From assembly GCF_900104615.1 (NCBI RefSeq), contig NZ_LT629939.1, positions 2,078,712-2,112,767 of the forward strand: 34,056 nt of DNA, in the 5' to 3' direction. A program made the position numbers and the translations under genes. The notes under the pieces were generated by a model that was not told where the DNA came from, searched no databases, and saw only the letters and a program-made list of their open reading frames with translations. Positions 8,073-16,181 of the stretch are shown in pieces. The number at the start of each line of letters is the position of its first letter. Position 1 is the stretch's first letter. The DNA comes from Merdimmobilis hominis (GTDB taxonomy: Bacteria > Bacillota > Clostridia > Oscillospirales > Ruminococcaceae).

Positions 8073-8181
8073 TAAAATAAGCGCTTTGTATTTTATGGGC
8101 CTAGGCTGTTACCCGGAGCCAGCAGTCGGGCTGTTTTTTATACTGAAAATCAATGGGGCATCCGGAGAAAGAGGATAGGCT

Positions 8182-9324
8182 ATGTCAAATCTGTCTTTGC
8201 GGGGAATCTATAAACGGTATGCCGGCGGTGTGACCGCAGTCACCGATTTTAACCTGGAAATTGCGGATAAAGAGTTTATCATCCTGGTCGGCCCATCGGG
8301 CTGCGGCAAATCCACCACCCTGCGGATGATCGCCGGGTTGGAGGAGATCTCCGACGGCGAGCTGTATATCGGCGGAGAATTGATGAACAATGTGGCCCCC
8401 AAGGATCGGGATATTGCCATGGTGTTTCAGAGCTATGCCCTATATCCCCACATGACGGTGTTTGAGAACATGGCCTTCGGCCTGAAACTGCGCAAAATCC
8501 CCAAGGATGAGATCAAGAGCCGGGTGGAGGAGGCTGCCCGCATCCTGGATATCAGCCACCTTTTGGACCGCAAGCCAAAAGCCCTTTCCGGCGGCCAGCG
8601 GCAGCGGGTTGCCCTGGGCCGCGCCATTGTCCGGGAGCCCAAGGTGTTCCTCTTGGATGAGCCCCTTTCCAACCTGGATGCCAAACTCCGCGCTCAGATG
8701 CGGACCGAGCTCTCCAAGCTTCACCAGCGGCTGGGCACTACCTTCATCTATGTCACCCATGACCAGGTGGAGGCCATGACGATGGGCGACCGCATTGTGG
8801 TCATGAAGGACGGCTTTGTCCAGCAGGTGGACACCCCCCAGAATTTGTATGAATCCCCCTGCAACATGTTTGTAGCGGGCTTCATCGGCTCTCCCCAGAT
8901 GAACTTTATCAACGGGGTTCTGGTGGAGAAAGACGGCGGTTTGGCCCTGGAGTTTGCCGCCCCTGCCAAGGAAGGGGAAGAGCCGGCCAGATACCAGGTG
9001 GCCCTGCCCCAGCGCAAAGCTGAGGCGGAGGGAATCCGGGAGTACATCGGCAAAGAGGTTGTCATGGGAATCCGGCCGGAGGATTTGTATGACGATGAGC
9101 AGCATTTGGCGGAGGCAGCCACCGGCGTGATCGACTGTAAGGTGGAGGTCACCGAGATGATGGGCGCTGAGACCTACCTGTACCTGAACTTCCTCGGCAA
9201 TAACCTGACTGCCCGGGTGGATCCCAAAACTACCGCCCGCACCGGCGGCGAAATCCGCATTGCCATCGACCCGGAGAAGGTCCATGTCTTCGACAAGGAG
9301 ACGGAGCGCACCCTATGCAATTAA
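8182..9324 (+). CDS. msmX: Sugar ABC transporter ATPase, MsmX/UgpC type
   Basis: A 380-residue ATPase of the carbohydrate-uptake class 1 family. Walker A GPSGCGKST is at 37-45, the signature LSGGQ at 135-139, Walker B VFLLDEP at 155-161, and the switch His193 in YVTHDQ. From about residue 240 there is the C-terminal TOBE/MalK-like regulatory domain, including GIRPEDLYD. GTGs and ATGs upstream are absent; AAAGAGGATAG precedes the start. It is monocistronic, with its own promoter and a strong terminator, and no permease or solute-binding protein gene is near. In Bacillus and streptococci such orphan MsmX ATPases power several separate sugar importers, and I infer the same shared role here. Confidence 0.9.
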   Translation: MSNLSLRGIYKRYAGGVTAVTDFNLEIADKEFIILVGPSGCGKSTTLRMIAGLEEISDGELYIGGELMNNVAPKDRDIAMVFQSYALYPHMTVFENMAFGLKLRKIPKDEIKSRVEEAARILDISHLLDRKPKALSGGQRQRVALGRAIVREPKVFLLDEPLSNLDAKLRAQMRTELSKLHQRLGTTFIYVTHDQVEAMTMGDRIVVMKDGFVQQVDTPQNLYESPCNMFVAGFIGSPQMNFINGVLVEKDGGLALEFAAPAKEGEEPARYQVALPQRKAEAEGIREYIGKEVVMGIRPEDLYDDEQHLAEAATGVIDCKVEVTEMMGAETYLYLNFLGNNLTARVDPKTTARTGGEIRIAIDPEKVHVFDKETERTLCN

Positions 9325-9343
9325 ATCCGCATAAAGTTGCAGG

Positions 9344-9371
9344 CCCGCGGCATTTTTGCCGCGGGTTTTTT
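9344..9371 (+). terminator. Strong terminator after msmX
   Basis: CCCGCGGCA (9344-9352) and TGCCGCGGG (9357-9365) with a TTTT loop, followed by T6. Confidence 0.92.
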
Positions 9372-9466
9372 GCGTTTTGGGGCAGAATACGGGGTAAAAG
9401 TGCACAAAGGTTTTTTCGGTGAAAACGACGGCTGGGTTCGTCAAAATTAGATAATCTGCCCAGCCT

Positions 9467-9478
9467 TTTCACGTGAAA
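9467..9478. promoter_or_regulatory. Perfect 12-bp palindrome, candidate operator
   Basis: TTTCACGTGAAA is a perfect inverted repeat upstream of the main promoter. Its size and symmetry suit a dimeric DNA-binding protein; the adjacent CdaR-type regulator is a candidate, but this is inference. Confidence 0.4.
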
Positions 9479-9523
9479 GGTACCTATAATTTGAGACACG
9501 GCTGGAGAAACTGCTGCCATGAA

Positions 9524-9552
9524 TTGACAAAATATTCTATAAATGTTAATAT
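9524..9552 (+). promoter_or_regulatory. Near-consensus sigma-A promoter upstream of the CdaR-type gene
   Basis: Perfect TTGACA (9524-9529), a 17-base spacer, and TAATAT (9547-9552). The transcript would carry a leader of roughly 165 bases and could extend into ftsEX. Confidence 0.7.
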
Positions 9553-9726
9553 ATGGAATATAAATCCCGGTAAAGTGCTAGGAAATGCTAAAATATGTAC
9601 GAGTTGGTACAACTTTTATCTGTTTTTATGTTGCAAATACCATAGCTATTATGTAAAATATATATGATTGGCTGTGTTGACAGAAGAGTTGTATAACATA
9701 TTTAACAGTGAAGAGGGGAATAAGCT

Positions 9727-10812
9727 ATGTCCAACAGGTTATTTCAGGGCATCGTCCACCAGATGCGGGATTCCATCGACCGAGTGATTGGCGTTGTGGA
9801 TGAAACCGCCACCATCATTTCGTGCAGCGATTTGACCCGCATCGGGGAGACAAGCGAGTATCTGGTCCTGGATTTAAACGACAACCACGACACCTTTGTG
9901 CGGGACGGGTTCACCTACAAGCCCTTCGGCTCCAAGTCCAAGCCGGAGTATGCGGTGTTTGTAGAAGGCACGGATGAGATGGCCGTGAAATTCTGCAACA
10001 TCCTGGCAATTTCGTTTTCCAGCATCAAGCAGTATTATGATGAGAAGTACGACCGCAACAACTTCATCAAAAACGTGATTCTGGACAACATCCTGCCCGG
10101 TGACATCTATGTCAAGGCGCGGGAGCTGCACTTCAACACCGACGTCACCCGGGTGGTGCTGCTCATCCGCATCGTGTCTTCCAACGACATCTCGGCCTTT
10201 GATGTGATTCAAAATCTCTTCCCGGACAAGCAGAAGGATTTTGTCTTCAACATCAGCGAAAACGACATCGTATTGGTCAAAGAGACCAAGGCGGGCATCG
10301 AGAGCAAGGACCTGGAAAAACTGGCCCGCTCCATCGTGGACACCTTGGGCAGCGAGTTCTACACCCGGGTTGTAGTGGGCATCGGCACCACTGTCATCGG
10401 GGTGAAGGACTTGGCCAAATCCTTTAAAGAGGCACAGGTCGCCCTGGAAGTGGGCAAGGTGTTTGACACCGAAAAGTCCATCGTCAGCTATGACAACCTG
10501 GGCATCGCCCGGCTGATCTACCAGCTGCCCACCACCTTGTGCGAGATGTTCCTCAAAGAGGTGTTTAAAAAAGGCTCCATCGAAAGCCTGGATCACGAAA
10601 CCCTGTTCACCATCCAGCGGTTCTTTGAGAACAACTTGAATGTGTCGGAGACTAGCCGCAAGCTGTTTGTCCACCGCAACACATTGGTGTACCGCCTGGA
10701 GAAAATCAAAAAACTCACCGGTCTGGATCTGCGGGAGTTTGACCACGCCATCATCTTCAAAGTGGCGCTGATGGTCAAAAAATACCTGACAGCCAACCCG
10801 GTGAAATACTAA
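9727..10812 (+). CDS. CdaR/PucR-family transcriptional regulator
   Basis: A 361-residue regulator. The N-terminal ~130 residues have no clear enzyme motif and may be a sensor region. Residues ~135-260 resemble the GGDEF-like domain of CdaR proteins (VTRVVLLIRIVSSN, VVVGIGTTVIGVKDLAKSF, FKEAQVALEVGKVF). The C-terminal helix-turn-helix lies at about 300-350, with the family hallmark VSETSRKLFVHRNTLVYRLE followed by KKLTGLDLREFDHAI. AGAGGGGA precedes the ATG. It ends 34 bases before ftsE with no terminator between, so the regulator and the cell-division genes are probably co-transcribed. The classic members control sugar diacid or purine metabolism; the ligand here is unknown. Confidence 0.85.
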   Translation: MSNRLFQGIVHQMRDSIDRVIGVVDETATIISCSDLTRIGETSEYLVLDLNDNHDTFVRDGFTYKPFGSKSKPEYAVFVEGTDEMAVKFCNILAISFSSIKQYYDEKYDRNNFIKNVILDNILPGDIYVKARELHFNTDVTRVVLLIRIVSSNDISAFDVIQNLFPDKQKDFVFNISENDIVLVKETKAGIESKDLEKLARSIVDTLGSEFYTRVVVGIGTTVIGVKDLAKSFKEAQVALEVGKVFDTEKSIVSYDNLGIARLIYQLPTTLCEMFLKEVFKKGSIESLDHETLFTIQRFFENNLNVSETSRKLFVHRNTLVYRLEKIKKLTGLDLREFDHAIIFKVALMVKKYLTANPVKY

Positions 10813-10846
10813 CCCCCGTTGCGGGCCACAACAAGGCGGTGTAACA

Positions 10847-11533
10847 GTGATTCAATTTCATAATGTCTCTAAGACCTATAAGAATGGGACAAAGGCCCTG
10901 CAGGGAGTCAATTTGACCATTGAAGATGGGGAATTTGTATTTATTGTGGGTTCCTCCGGCGCGGGCAAATCGACACTGATGAAGATGATTTTGATGGAGG
11001 AAACTCCCACCGAAGGGCAAATTGAGGTCAACGGCTACAACCTGGGCAAGCTGAAACGGCGGGACATCCCCTTTTTCCGGCGCACCTTGGGGGTTGTCTT
11101 CCAGGATTTCCGCCTGATCCCCACCATGAGTGTGTATGACAATGTGGCCTTTGCGCTGCGTGTCACCAATGTTTCCACCAAGGACATCCGCCGCAGGGTG
11201 CCCTACATACTGGGCCTGGTGGGCCTGCAGTCCAAGGCCCGCAGCATGCCGGAACAACTCTCCGGCGGCGAGCAGCAGCGTGTCGCCTTGGCCAGGGCGC
11301 TGGTCAACAACCCGTCGCTGATCATTGCGGACGAGCCCACCGGCAACATCGACCCGGAACTCTCTTATGAGATTGTGGACCTCCTCAACGAGATCAACAA
11401 ATGCGGCACCACCATCGTCATGGTCACCCATGAGCACGATTTGGTGTCCCAGTTCAACCACCGGGTCCTGACCATTGAAAATGGCTCGATCGTCTCAGAT
11501 AACCATTGGGAAGGAGCGCGCCATGAAATCTAG
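10847..11533 (+). CDS. ftsE: Cell division ATP-binding protein FtsE
   Basis: A 228-residue ABC ATPase starting at GTG, with AAGGCGGTG just upstream. Walker [10 protein letters not shown] is at 35-43, the signature LSGGE at 138-142 and Walker B LIIADEP at 158-164, followed by PTGNIDPE, typical of FtsE/LolD proteins. The N-terminus [14 protein letters not shown] is characteristic of FtsE. Its last codons overlap the start of ftsX by 11 bases, so the two are translationally coupled. FtsE and FtsX form a membrane complex that switches peptidoglycan hydrolases on at the division site; the M23 gene that follows is the probable client. Confidence 0.95.
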   Translation: MIQFHNVSKTYKNGTKALQGVNLTIEDGEFVFIVGSSGAGKSTLMKMILMEETPTEGQIEVNGYNLGKLKRRDIPFFRRTLGVVFQDFRLIPTMSVYDNVAFALRVTNVSTKDIRRRVPYILGLVGLQSKARSMPEQLSGGEQQRVALARALVNNPSLIIADEPTGNIDPELSYEIVDLLNEINKCGTTIVMVTHEHDLVSQFNHRVLTIENGSIVSDNHWEGARHEI

Positions 11534-12428
11534 CAGTTTTGGCTACCTTATCAAAGAGGGAGCCCGCAATATTTATGCCAACCGGATGATGTCCATTGCC
11601 TCCATTGGCACCTTGGTGGCCTGCCTGCTGCTCATCGGCAGTGCGGTGCTGTTCTCGTTGGATGTGAACAACGTCGTGGGGGTGATGGAATCCCAAAATG
11701 AAGTGGTGGCCTTTCTCTACGACGAAGTCACCGATTCGGAGATTGAAGAGATGACCAAAGAACTGGAACAGATGGAGAATGTGCAGAGCGTCCGGTTCAT
11801 CAGCAAGGAAGAGGGCCTGACCCAGTGGCTGGATACTCTGGGGGAGGACGGGGAGCTTTTGGAGAGCTTTTACGAGGACAACTTTGTCCCCAACTCCTAC
11901 AGCATCAAGGTGAAGGACCTGGCCCGTATGGAAGAGACGGTCAAGGAAATCCAAAGCCGCTGGGAAGTGGAAAAGGTCAACGCCCCCTACGAGGTGGCCA
12001 GCACCTTGACCAGCATTAAAAACGGTGTCTATCTGGGCGGGTCGGCCATTGTGCTGATCCTGGGGGCCGTTTCGCTGATCATCATCGCCAACACCATCAA
12101 GATTACGGTGTTCAACCGCCGCAAGGAGATCAACATCATGAAGTTTGTCGGTGCCACCGACAGTTTTATCCGCCTGCCATTTGTAGTGGAGGGGTTGATT
12201 TTGGGCCTTGTGTCGGCCACCATCGCGTTTTTGATGTTGTGGGCGGGCTATGGCTATGTCATAGGCGTGATCGCCGAAAGCCAGACCAGCTGGGTGCAGA
12301 TGGTCGCCCAGAATTTCATTGTCTTCAAAGATATCGCTCTCCCCCTGTACGGCGGTTTTGCCCTTTTGGGCATCGGCATCGGCGTAGGGGGAAGCATGGT
12401 GTTCGTCCGCAAGCATCTGCGGGTGTAA
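11523..12428 (+). CDS. ftsX: Cell division permease-like protein FtsX
   Basis: A 301-residue membrane protein. ATG at 11523 is chosen because AAGGAG lies 8 bases upstream; an in-frame upstream start at 11475 lies deep in ftsE. Four membrane segments occur at about 22-44, 172-198, 218-250 and 272-296. The extracellular domain at ~45-170 (including VVAFLYDEVTDSEIEEM and VQSVRFISKEEGL) is the part that binds the hydrolase in known FtsX proteins. The cytoplasmic loop FNRRKEINIMKFVGATDSFI is the FtsX/MacB-type coupling segment for FtsE. It transports nothing that is known and acts as a mechanical transmitter. Confidence 0.95.
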   Translation: MKSSSFGYLIKEGARNIYANRMMSIASIGTLVACLLLIGSAVLFSLDVNNVVGVMESQNEVVAFLYDEVTDSEIEEMTKELEQMENVQSVRFISKEEGLTQWLDTLGEDGELLESFYEDNFVPNSYSIKVKDLARMEETVKEIQSRWEVEKVNAPYEVASTLTSIKNGVYLGGSAIVLILGAVSLIIIANTIKITVFNRRKEINIMKFVGATDSFIRLPFVVEGLILGLVSATIAFLMLWAGYGYVIGVIAESQTSWVQMVAQNFIVFKDIALPLYGGFALLGIGIGVGGSMVFVRKHLRV

Positions 12429-12464
12429 GACGTGTAAACTGAAGGAATAAAAGGAGCGCAAACA

Positions 12465-13640
12465 GTGAAATATCAGAAGAAGTGGCGCCAGGCCGCTGCC
12501 GGCCTGCTGGCCGTCGCACTGCTTGTCTGCGCACCGGGCGTCCGGCTGGAGGCCAGCGCCGACTACCAGGATGAACTGGACGATTTGAGCAGCAAATATG
12601 CGGAGCTGGAAAAGAAAAACCAGGCCATCCAGGCGCAGATCGACAAGACTAAAAATGAAAAGGACAAAAAGCTGGCGGAGAAAAAGAACCTGGACAACCA
12701 GGTGAACAACACCCAGCAGCAGATCAATCTGCTCACCGAACGGATCAACCTGCTCAACAGCACCATTGAGGAAAAAGAGCAGGAGATCATCGACAAGCAG
12801 AACGACATCGATGAAAACTACGACCTGTTCAAACAGCGGATGCGGGCCATGTACATGACCGACAAATCCACCACCATCGGGCTTCTGCTGGGAGCGGAGA
12901 GCTTCTCTGAATTCCTGACTAGGTCGGAGATGGTCTCCTCCATTGCGGAGCACGACCAGGAGCTTCTGGACCAGCTGATCCAGGACAAAAAGGACATCGA
13001 AGAGGCCAAAAAGGAGATCGAAGCCTCCAAGGCGGATGTAGAAGTTTCCAAGGCTTCCATGGACCAGAAGAAACAGGAGCTGAGCGGCATGGTCAAACAG
13101 ACCGAAGCCCAGATCCAGGACATTGCCCTGCTGGAACAGGAATACCTGGCCAACCAGGCCCAGATGCAGAAGGAGATGGCTGCTGTCCAGGCGGAGATCG
13201 ACAAGATCTACCAGTCCATCAACTCCACCGGCGAATACAACGGCGGCGTCATGGGCTGGCCGGTGCCCGGTTACAGCAAGATCACCAGCGACTACGGCTG
13301 GCGGTTTAACAACACCGACTTCCACACCGGTATTGACATTTCCGGCCCCAACATCTACGGCAAACAGACGGTGGCAGTGGCGGATGGCACAGTGGCTTTT
13401 GTCCAGACCACTTATACCCCTGGCCGCGGTTACGGAAAATACATCATCGTGGACCACGGGGGCGGCATCACTACCTTGTATGGCCACAACAGCGCCATCC
13501 TGGTCTCCGTTGGCCAGAAAGTCACCCGGGGCCAGGCGTTGACTCAAATCGGTTCCACCGGCTGGTCCACCGGCCCCCACCTCCATTTTGAGGTTCGTGT
13601 CAACGGAAAGCATGTAAACCCCTGGACTTATCTGAAGTAA
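12465..13640 (+). CDS. Secreted M23 peptidoglycan endopeptidase with coiled coil (EnvC/PcsB-like)
   Basis: A 391-residue protein starting at GTG after AAAGGAG. It has a signal peptide at about residues 1-31 (hydrophobic AAAGLLAVALLVCAPG), two long coiled-coil stretches at ~35-130 and ~165-250 (runs of Glu/Lys/Gln), and a C-terminal LytM domain at ~265-391. All zinc and catalytic residues are present: H287 and D291 in HTGID, H341 in YGH, and H372/H374 in HLH. This coiled-coil plus hydrolase architecture directly after ftsEX is that of an FtsEX-controlled hydrolase. In E. coli the equivalent EnvC has a degenerate domain and activates amidases; here the enzyme itself looks able to cut peptide cross-links. 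Confidence 0.9.
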   Translation: MKYQKKWRQAAAGLLAVALLVCAPGVRLEASADYQDELDDLSSKYAELEKKNQAIQAQIDKTKNEKDKKLAEKKNLDNQVNNTQQQINLLTERINLLNSTIEEKEQEIIDKQNDIDENYDLFKQRMRAMYMTDKSTTIGLLLGAESFSEFLTRSEMVSSIAEHDQELLDQLIQDKKDIEEAKKEIEASKADVEVSKASMDQKKQELSGMVKQTEAQIQDIALLEQEYLANQAQMQKEMAAVQAEIDKIYQSINSTGEYNGGVMGWPVPGYSKITSDYGWRFNNTDFHTGIDISGPNIYGKQTVAVADGTVAFVQTTYTPGRGYGKYIIVDHGGGITTLYGHNSAILVSVGQKVTRGQALTQIGSTGWSTGPHLHFEVRVNGKHVNPWTYLK

Positions 13641-13648
13641 TAAAATGC

Positions 13649-13684
13649 GATTCCCCCGCTGTGCCGCGGGGGAGTCGGTTTTTC
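13649..13684 (+). terminator. Terminator after the M23 gene
   Basis: GATTCCCCCGC (13649-13659) pairs with GCGGGGGAGTC (13666-13676) with one G-U pair, then GG and T5. Some read-through into the protease gene 50 bases on is likely, because no clear promoter lies between. Confidence 0.85.
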
Positions 13685-13733
13685 ATCCCAAACCCGGCGG
13701 GGTGCATCATCCCGCCTGCGATAGGAGTGTGCC

Positions 13734-15146
13734 ATGAATAAAAAAATATCATTGGGTCTGGCTGTCGCCATGTCTTTGTTGATGGTGATTTTGACCATCT
13801 GTGTCACCCTTCTGTGGTCTATGCAGATTTTTAACGCCAAAAGCAACAATTTGAGTGAGCGGGAAGCCATGTACTCCAAGCTGCAGGAGGTAGACCACCT
13901 GGTTCGGCAAAACTACTACGGCGACATTGATGAGGACACCCTCAACGATCATATCGTTGCCGGTTATGTAGCAGGCATCGGCGACAAATACGGCATGTAC
14001 TTCACCGCAGAGCAGTATGCGGAGCAGATGCAGAGCTACGATGGAAAGATGGCCACCATCGGCATCGGCACGGTGATCGATGCCAGCGGCTATATCAAAA
14101 TCATTGAGGTCTATCCCGATTCCGCTGCAGAGACCAGCGGCTTAAAGGTGGGCGATCTGATCGTCAAGGTGGAGGACTTGGATGTCACCGCCGAGACGGC
14201 CGAGCAGGCGGTCAAAGCCCTGCAGGGCGATGCTGGCACCAAGGTCAACGTCACCATCCGCCGGGAATCGGAGGATATCTCGGTGGAAGTCACCCGCCGC
14301 CGCATCGAGGTCCCAACTGTCAACCACCGGATGATCGGCGAGGTGGGCTACCTGAAGATCAAGGAGTTCAACGACAGCACCACTAACCAGTTCAAACGGG
14401 CGCTGGATGACCTGAAGGGCAATGGGGCCAAATCCCTGGTGTTTGATGTCCGCAACAACCCGGGCGGCACGGTAAAATCGGTGGCTCAGATTTTGGATAT
14501 GCTGGTTCCGGAAGGGGACATCGTCTCTGCCACTTATAAAGACGGCACTACCGAGGTGCTGTACACCAGCGACGCCAAGGAGGAAAACCTCCCCATGGTG
14601 GTGCTGATCAACCAGAAATCCGCCAGTGCCGCCGAGCTGTTCGCCCAGGCCCTCAAGGACTATGAAAAGGCCAGCATCGTCGGGGTCAACAGCTACGGCA
14701 AAGGATTGATGCAGCGGATCTATAAGCTTCAGGACGGCTCCGCCCTGGATATCACCGTGGGCAAGTACAACCCGCCTAAGAGCCCTAACTACGACCAAAT
14801 CGGCGTCAAGCCGGACTTTGAAGTCAAACTCTCTGCGGAACAGGAGAAGAACTTCCTGGAGCTCAACGAGACCAACGACCCCCAGCTGATCAAAGCGCTG
14901 GAGGTGGCAGGCGGCGATGTGAAAAACACCGTCCCAGTGGAAGAAGAACCTTCCTCTTCCCAGGAGGGGGAGGAAGGGGGGAGCAGTTCCTCAGAAGGCG
15001 AATCCAGTTCGCCGGAAGGGGAGGAATCCAGCTCTTCCCAAGATAGTTCCAGCTCTTCCCAAGATAGTTCCAGCTCTTCCCAGGAGAGTTCCAGCAGCTC
15101 AGAGGACAGTTCCTCCAGCGAGGAAAGCTCCTCTTCCAATCCATAA
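13734..15146 (+). CDS. S41 C-terminal processing protease (CtpA/CtpB type) with Ser-rich tail
   Basis: A 470-residue serine protease anchored by one N-terminal membrane segment (~7-29), with AGGAGTG before the ATG. A PDZ domain (~95-180, IGIGTVIDASGYIKIIEVYP, SGLKVGDLIVKV) selects substrates by their C-terminus. In the catalytic domain S298 (in KSASAAE), K323 (in SYGKG) and Q327 have the 25 and 4 residue spacings of CtpB's Ser/Lys/Gln centre. After about residue 400 the chain becomes a tail of Ser, Glu and Gln (SSSSQDSSSSSQDSSSSSQE), coded by 21-base repeats and lying outside the enzyme fold. Its place after ftsEX and the M23 hydrolase suggests a role in processing envelope proteins; in Bacillus CtpB acts in sporulation signalling. 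Confidence 0.92.
   Translation: MNKKISLGLAVAMSLLMVILTICVTLLWSMQIFNAKSNNLSEREAMYSKLQEVDHLVRQNYYGDIDEDTLNDHIVAGYVAGIGDKYGMYFTAEQYAEQMQSYDGKMATIGIGTVIDASGYIKIIEVYPDSAAETSGLKVGDLIVKVEDLDVTAETAEQAVKALQGDAGTKVNVTIRRESEDISVEVTRRRIEVPTVNHRMIGEVGYLKIKEFNDSTTNQFKRALDDLKGNGAKSLVFDVRNNPGGTVKSVAQILDMLVPEGDIVSATYKDGTTEVLYTSDAKEENLPMVVLINQKSASAAELFAQALKDYEKASIVGVNSYGKGLMQRIYKLQDGSALDITVGKYNPPKSPNYDQIGVKPDFEVKLSAEQEKNFLELNETNDPQLIKALEVAGGDVKNTVPVEEEPSSSQEGEEGGSSSSEGESSSPEGEESSSSQDSSSSSQDSSSSSQESSSSSEDSSSSEESSSSNP
15030..15113 (+). repeat. Tandem 21-bp repeats in the protease tail
   Basis: Units start at 15030, 15051, 15072 and 15093. The first two are identical (AGCTCTTCCCAAGATAGTTCC), the third differs at two or three bases and the fourth is more diverged. 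Each adds a seven-residue Ser/Gln/Asp(Glu) unit in frame, so copy number can change without breaking the reading frame. Confidence 0.85.
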
Positions 15147-15157
15147 ACCCCTGTTTG

Positions 15158-15192
15158 ATGCCCCCGTCGGTTTTCCCGGCGGGGGCATTTTG
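15158..15192 (+). terminator. Terminator after the S41 protease gene
   Basis: ATGCCCCCGTCGG (15158-15170) pairs with CCGGCGGGGGCAT (15176-15188) with one G-U pair, followed by TTTGATTT. Confidence 0.85.
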
Positions 15193-15302
15193 ATTTGCCG
15201 GGAAGAATCCCCCGGGCAACCGCCCCAATCAGACGAAAAAAACGCCCCTCCTGCTCTAAATTAAAAGAGACAAGCATATAGTAAAGGGACGGAGGTGGTC
15301 GA

Positions 15303-16127
15303 ATGCTCACAATGGTGACCGTTCAGCGGACAGAGCCCCATGGTATGGGACAAAAACTTTTGGAGATACTACGGCCGGCAAAGGTTGTGGAACGGATAGA
15401 AACCGGCGCAGGCAGAGAATACCGGCACATTATAGTAGAAGCCGGCCGAAAGGATATTCCCTGGAAAAAGGTCATACGGCTAATCGGGGGGGAGCCGTTT
15501 ATCCTGCCCCGGGAAATATCCATCCCGCCGCAGGTGCCGCTGGAGAGGTTCGTCCCCAAGAAGTTGCAGCCGAAGCTGGCTTTGCAGATGCTGCTGGATT
15601 GTCTGAAGGGCTCTTGGATACCGCCCTCCAGCCGGATTGTGGGGATCATTGACCCCGATGGGGAGTACCAGGCCGCAGCGATGGCTTTGGCGGAACAGGC
15701 GTCAACCGTGCGGATTTTAACCGGGGAACCGGAAAAATACAAGGTGTTCCAGCGGCAGATGCTGGATTTGTATGGAGCCCCTATTTTGGTGGGGGACAAC
15801 TTGAGCTTCCTGCGGGACTGCATGGCAGTCTACTGTCCGGCGCCTTATGAAAGCGGGGAGGAAGCCGCGCCGCGCGGTCTCTTTTTTGCGGCTGCTCCCC
15901 TCTGTCTCCAAGGAAGGTGCCAAATATTGGAGGATTTCTCCCCTGCCTGCCCTGGGGATACCATCCCCAAAGGCATCCATCCGGCGGATTTTTATGGCGC
16001 CCTCTATGAATGGGGCGGGGCCAAAGAGCTGGAGGATTCCCCCGCTGCCAGGGCCGACTGCAAAGGCAGGCCCAACCGCTTGGGGGAGCTCTGTGAGTAC
16101 CTGCGGCGCACTTTTGGTGTAAAATAA
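15303..16127 (+). CDS. Hypothetical protein with Rossmann-like segment
   Basis: A 274-residue protein that I cannot assign. ATG at 15303 sits 7 bases after GGAGGTGG. There is no signal peptide or membrane segment. Residues 111-178 look like a nucleotide-binding Rossmann unit: the hydrophobic strand RIVGIIDPDG, a helix YQAAAMALAEQASTV, a second strand RILTGEP, and then GAPILVGDN. The N-terminal ~60 residues contain a basic, hydrophobic segment (KVVERIETGAGREYRHIIVE). A possible -10 GCATATAGTA at 15274-15283 resembles a sporulation sigma-E site, but no good -35 is visible. It sits alone between a terminator and the greA promoter. Confidence 0.65.
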   Translation: MLTMVTVQRTEPHGMGQKLLEILRPAKVVERIETGAGREYRHIIVEAGRKDIPWKKVIRLIGGEPFILPREISIPPQVPLERFVPKKLQPKLALQMLLDCLKGSWIPPSSRIVGIIDPDGEYQAAAMALAEQASTVRILTGEPEKYKVFQRQMLDLYGAPILVGDNLSFLRDCMAVYCPAPYESGEEAAPRGLFFAAAPLCLQGRCQILEDFSPACPGDTIPKGIHPADFYGALYEWGGAKELEDSPAARADCKGRPNRLGELCEYLRRTFGVK

Positions 16128-16146
16128 ACTATTAACATTTTAGCGC

Positions 16147-16175
16147 TTGACATAGATTAGTGAATTTACTATAAT
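16147..16175 (+). promoter_or_regulatory. Perfect consensus sigma-A promoter of greA
   Basis: TTGACA (16147-16152), a 17-base spacer, and TATAAT (16170-16175): twelve of twelve consensus bases with ideal spacing. Transcription should start near 16182. Confidence 0.92.
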
Positions 16176-16181
16176 ACAACT

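Larger units (their letters stand above)
9372..9726. other. Long AT-rich regulatory region before the CdaR-type gene
   Basis: About 355 bases without a convincing gene. It holds a GGCTGGG/CCCAGCC hairpin (9430-9465) followed by TTTT, a perfect 12-bp palindrome TTTCACGTGAAA (9467-9478), an isolated TATAAT (9485-9490), a consensus promoter (9524-9552) and a second TTGACA (9677-9682) with a weak TATTTA 16 bases on. A 64-codon open frame (9473-9667) overlaps these signals, has an unlikely composition and was not called. Confidence 0.65.

Noticed and set aside
8101-8140. A terminator or attenuator before msmX
   Set aside because: A T6 run is present, but the possible stems (AGCC/GGCT, GGCT/AGCC) are only 4 bp, too weak to call as a separate terminator.
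9473-9667. 64-codon open frame before the CdaR-type gene
   Set aside because: It contains the consensus promoter within its body, lacks a ribosome binding site and has an unlikely Asn/Tyr/Cys-rich composition.
11454-13613. Very long open frame on the minus strand opposite ftsX and the M23 gene
   Set aside because: The plus strand holds well-recognised genes with all motifs. The minus frame is His/Val/Gly-rich and low in domain-like structure, as expected from the codon bias of the real genes, and has no ribosome binding site.
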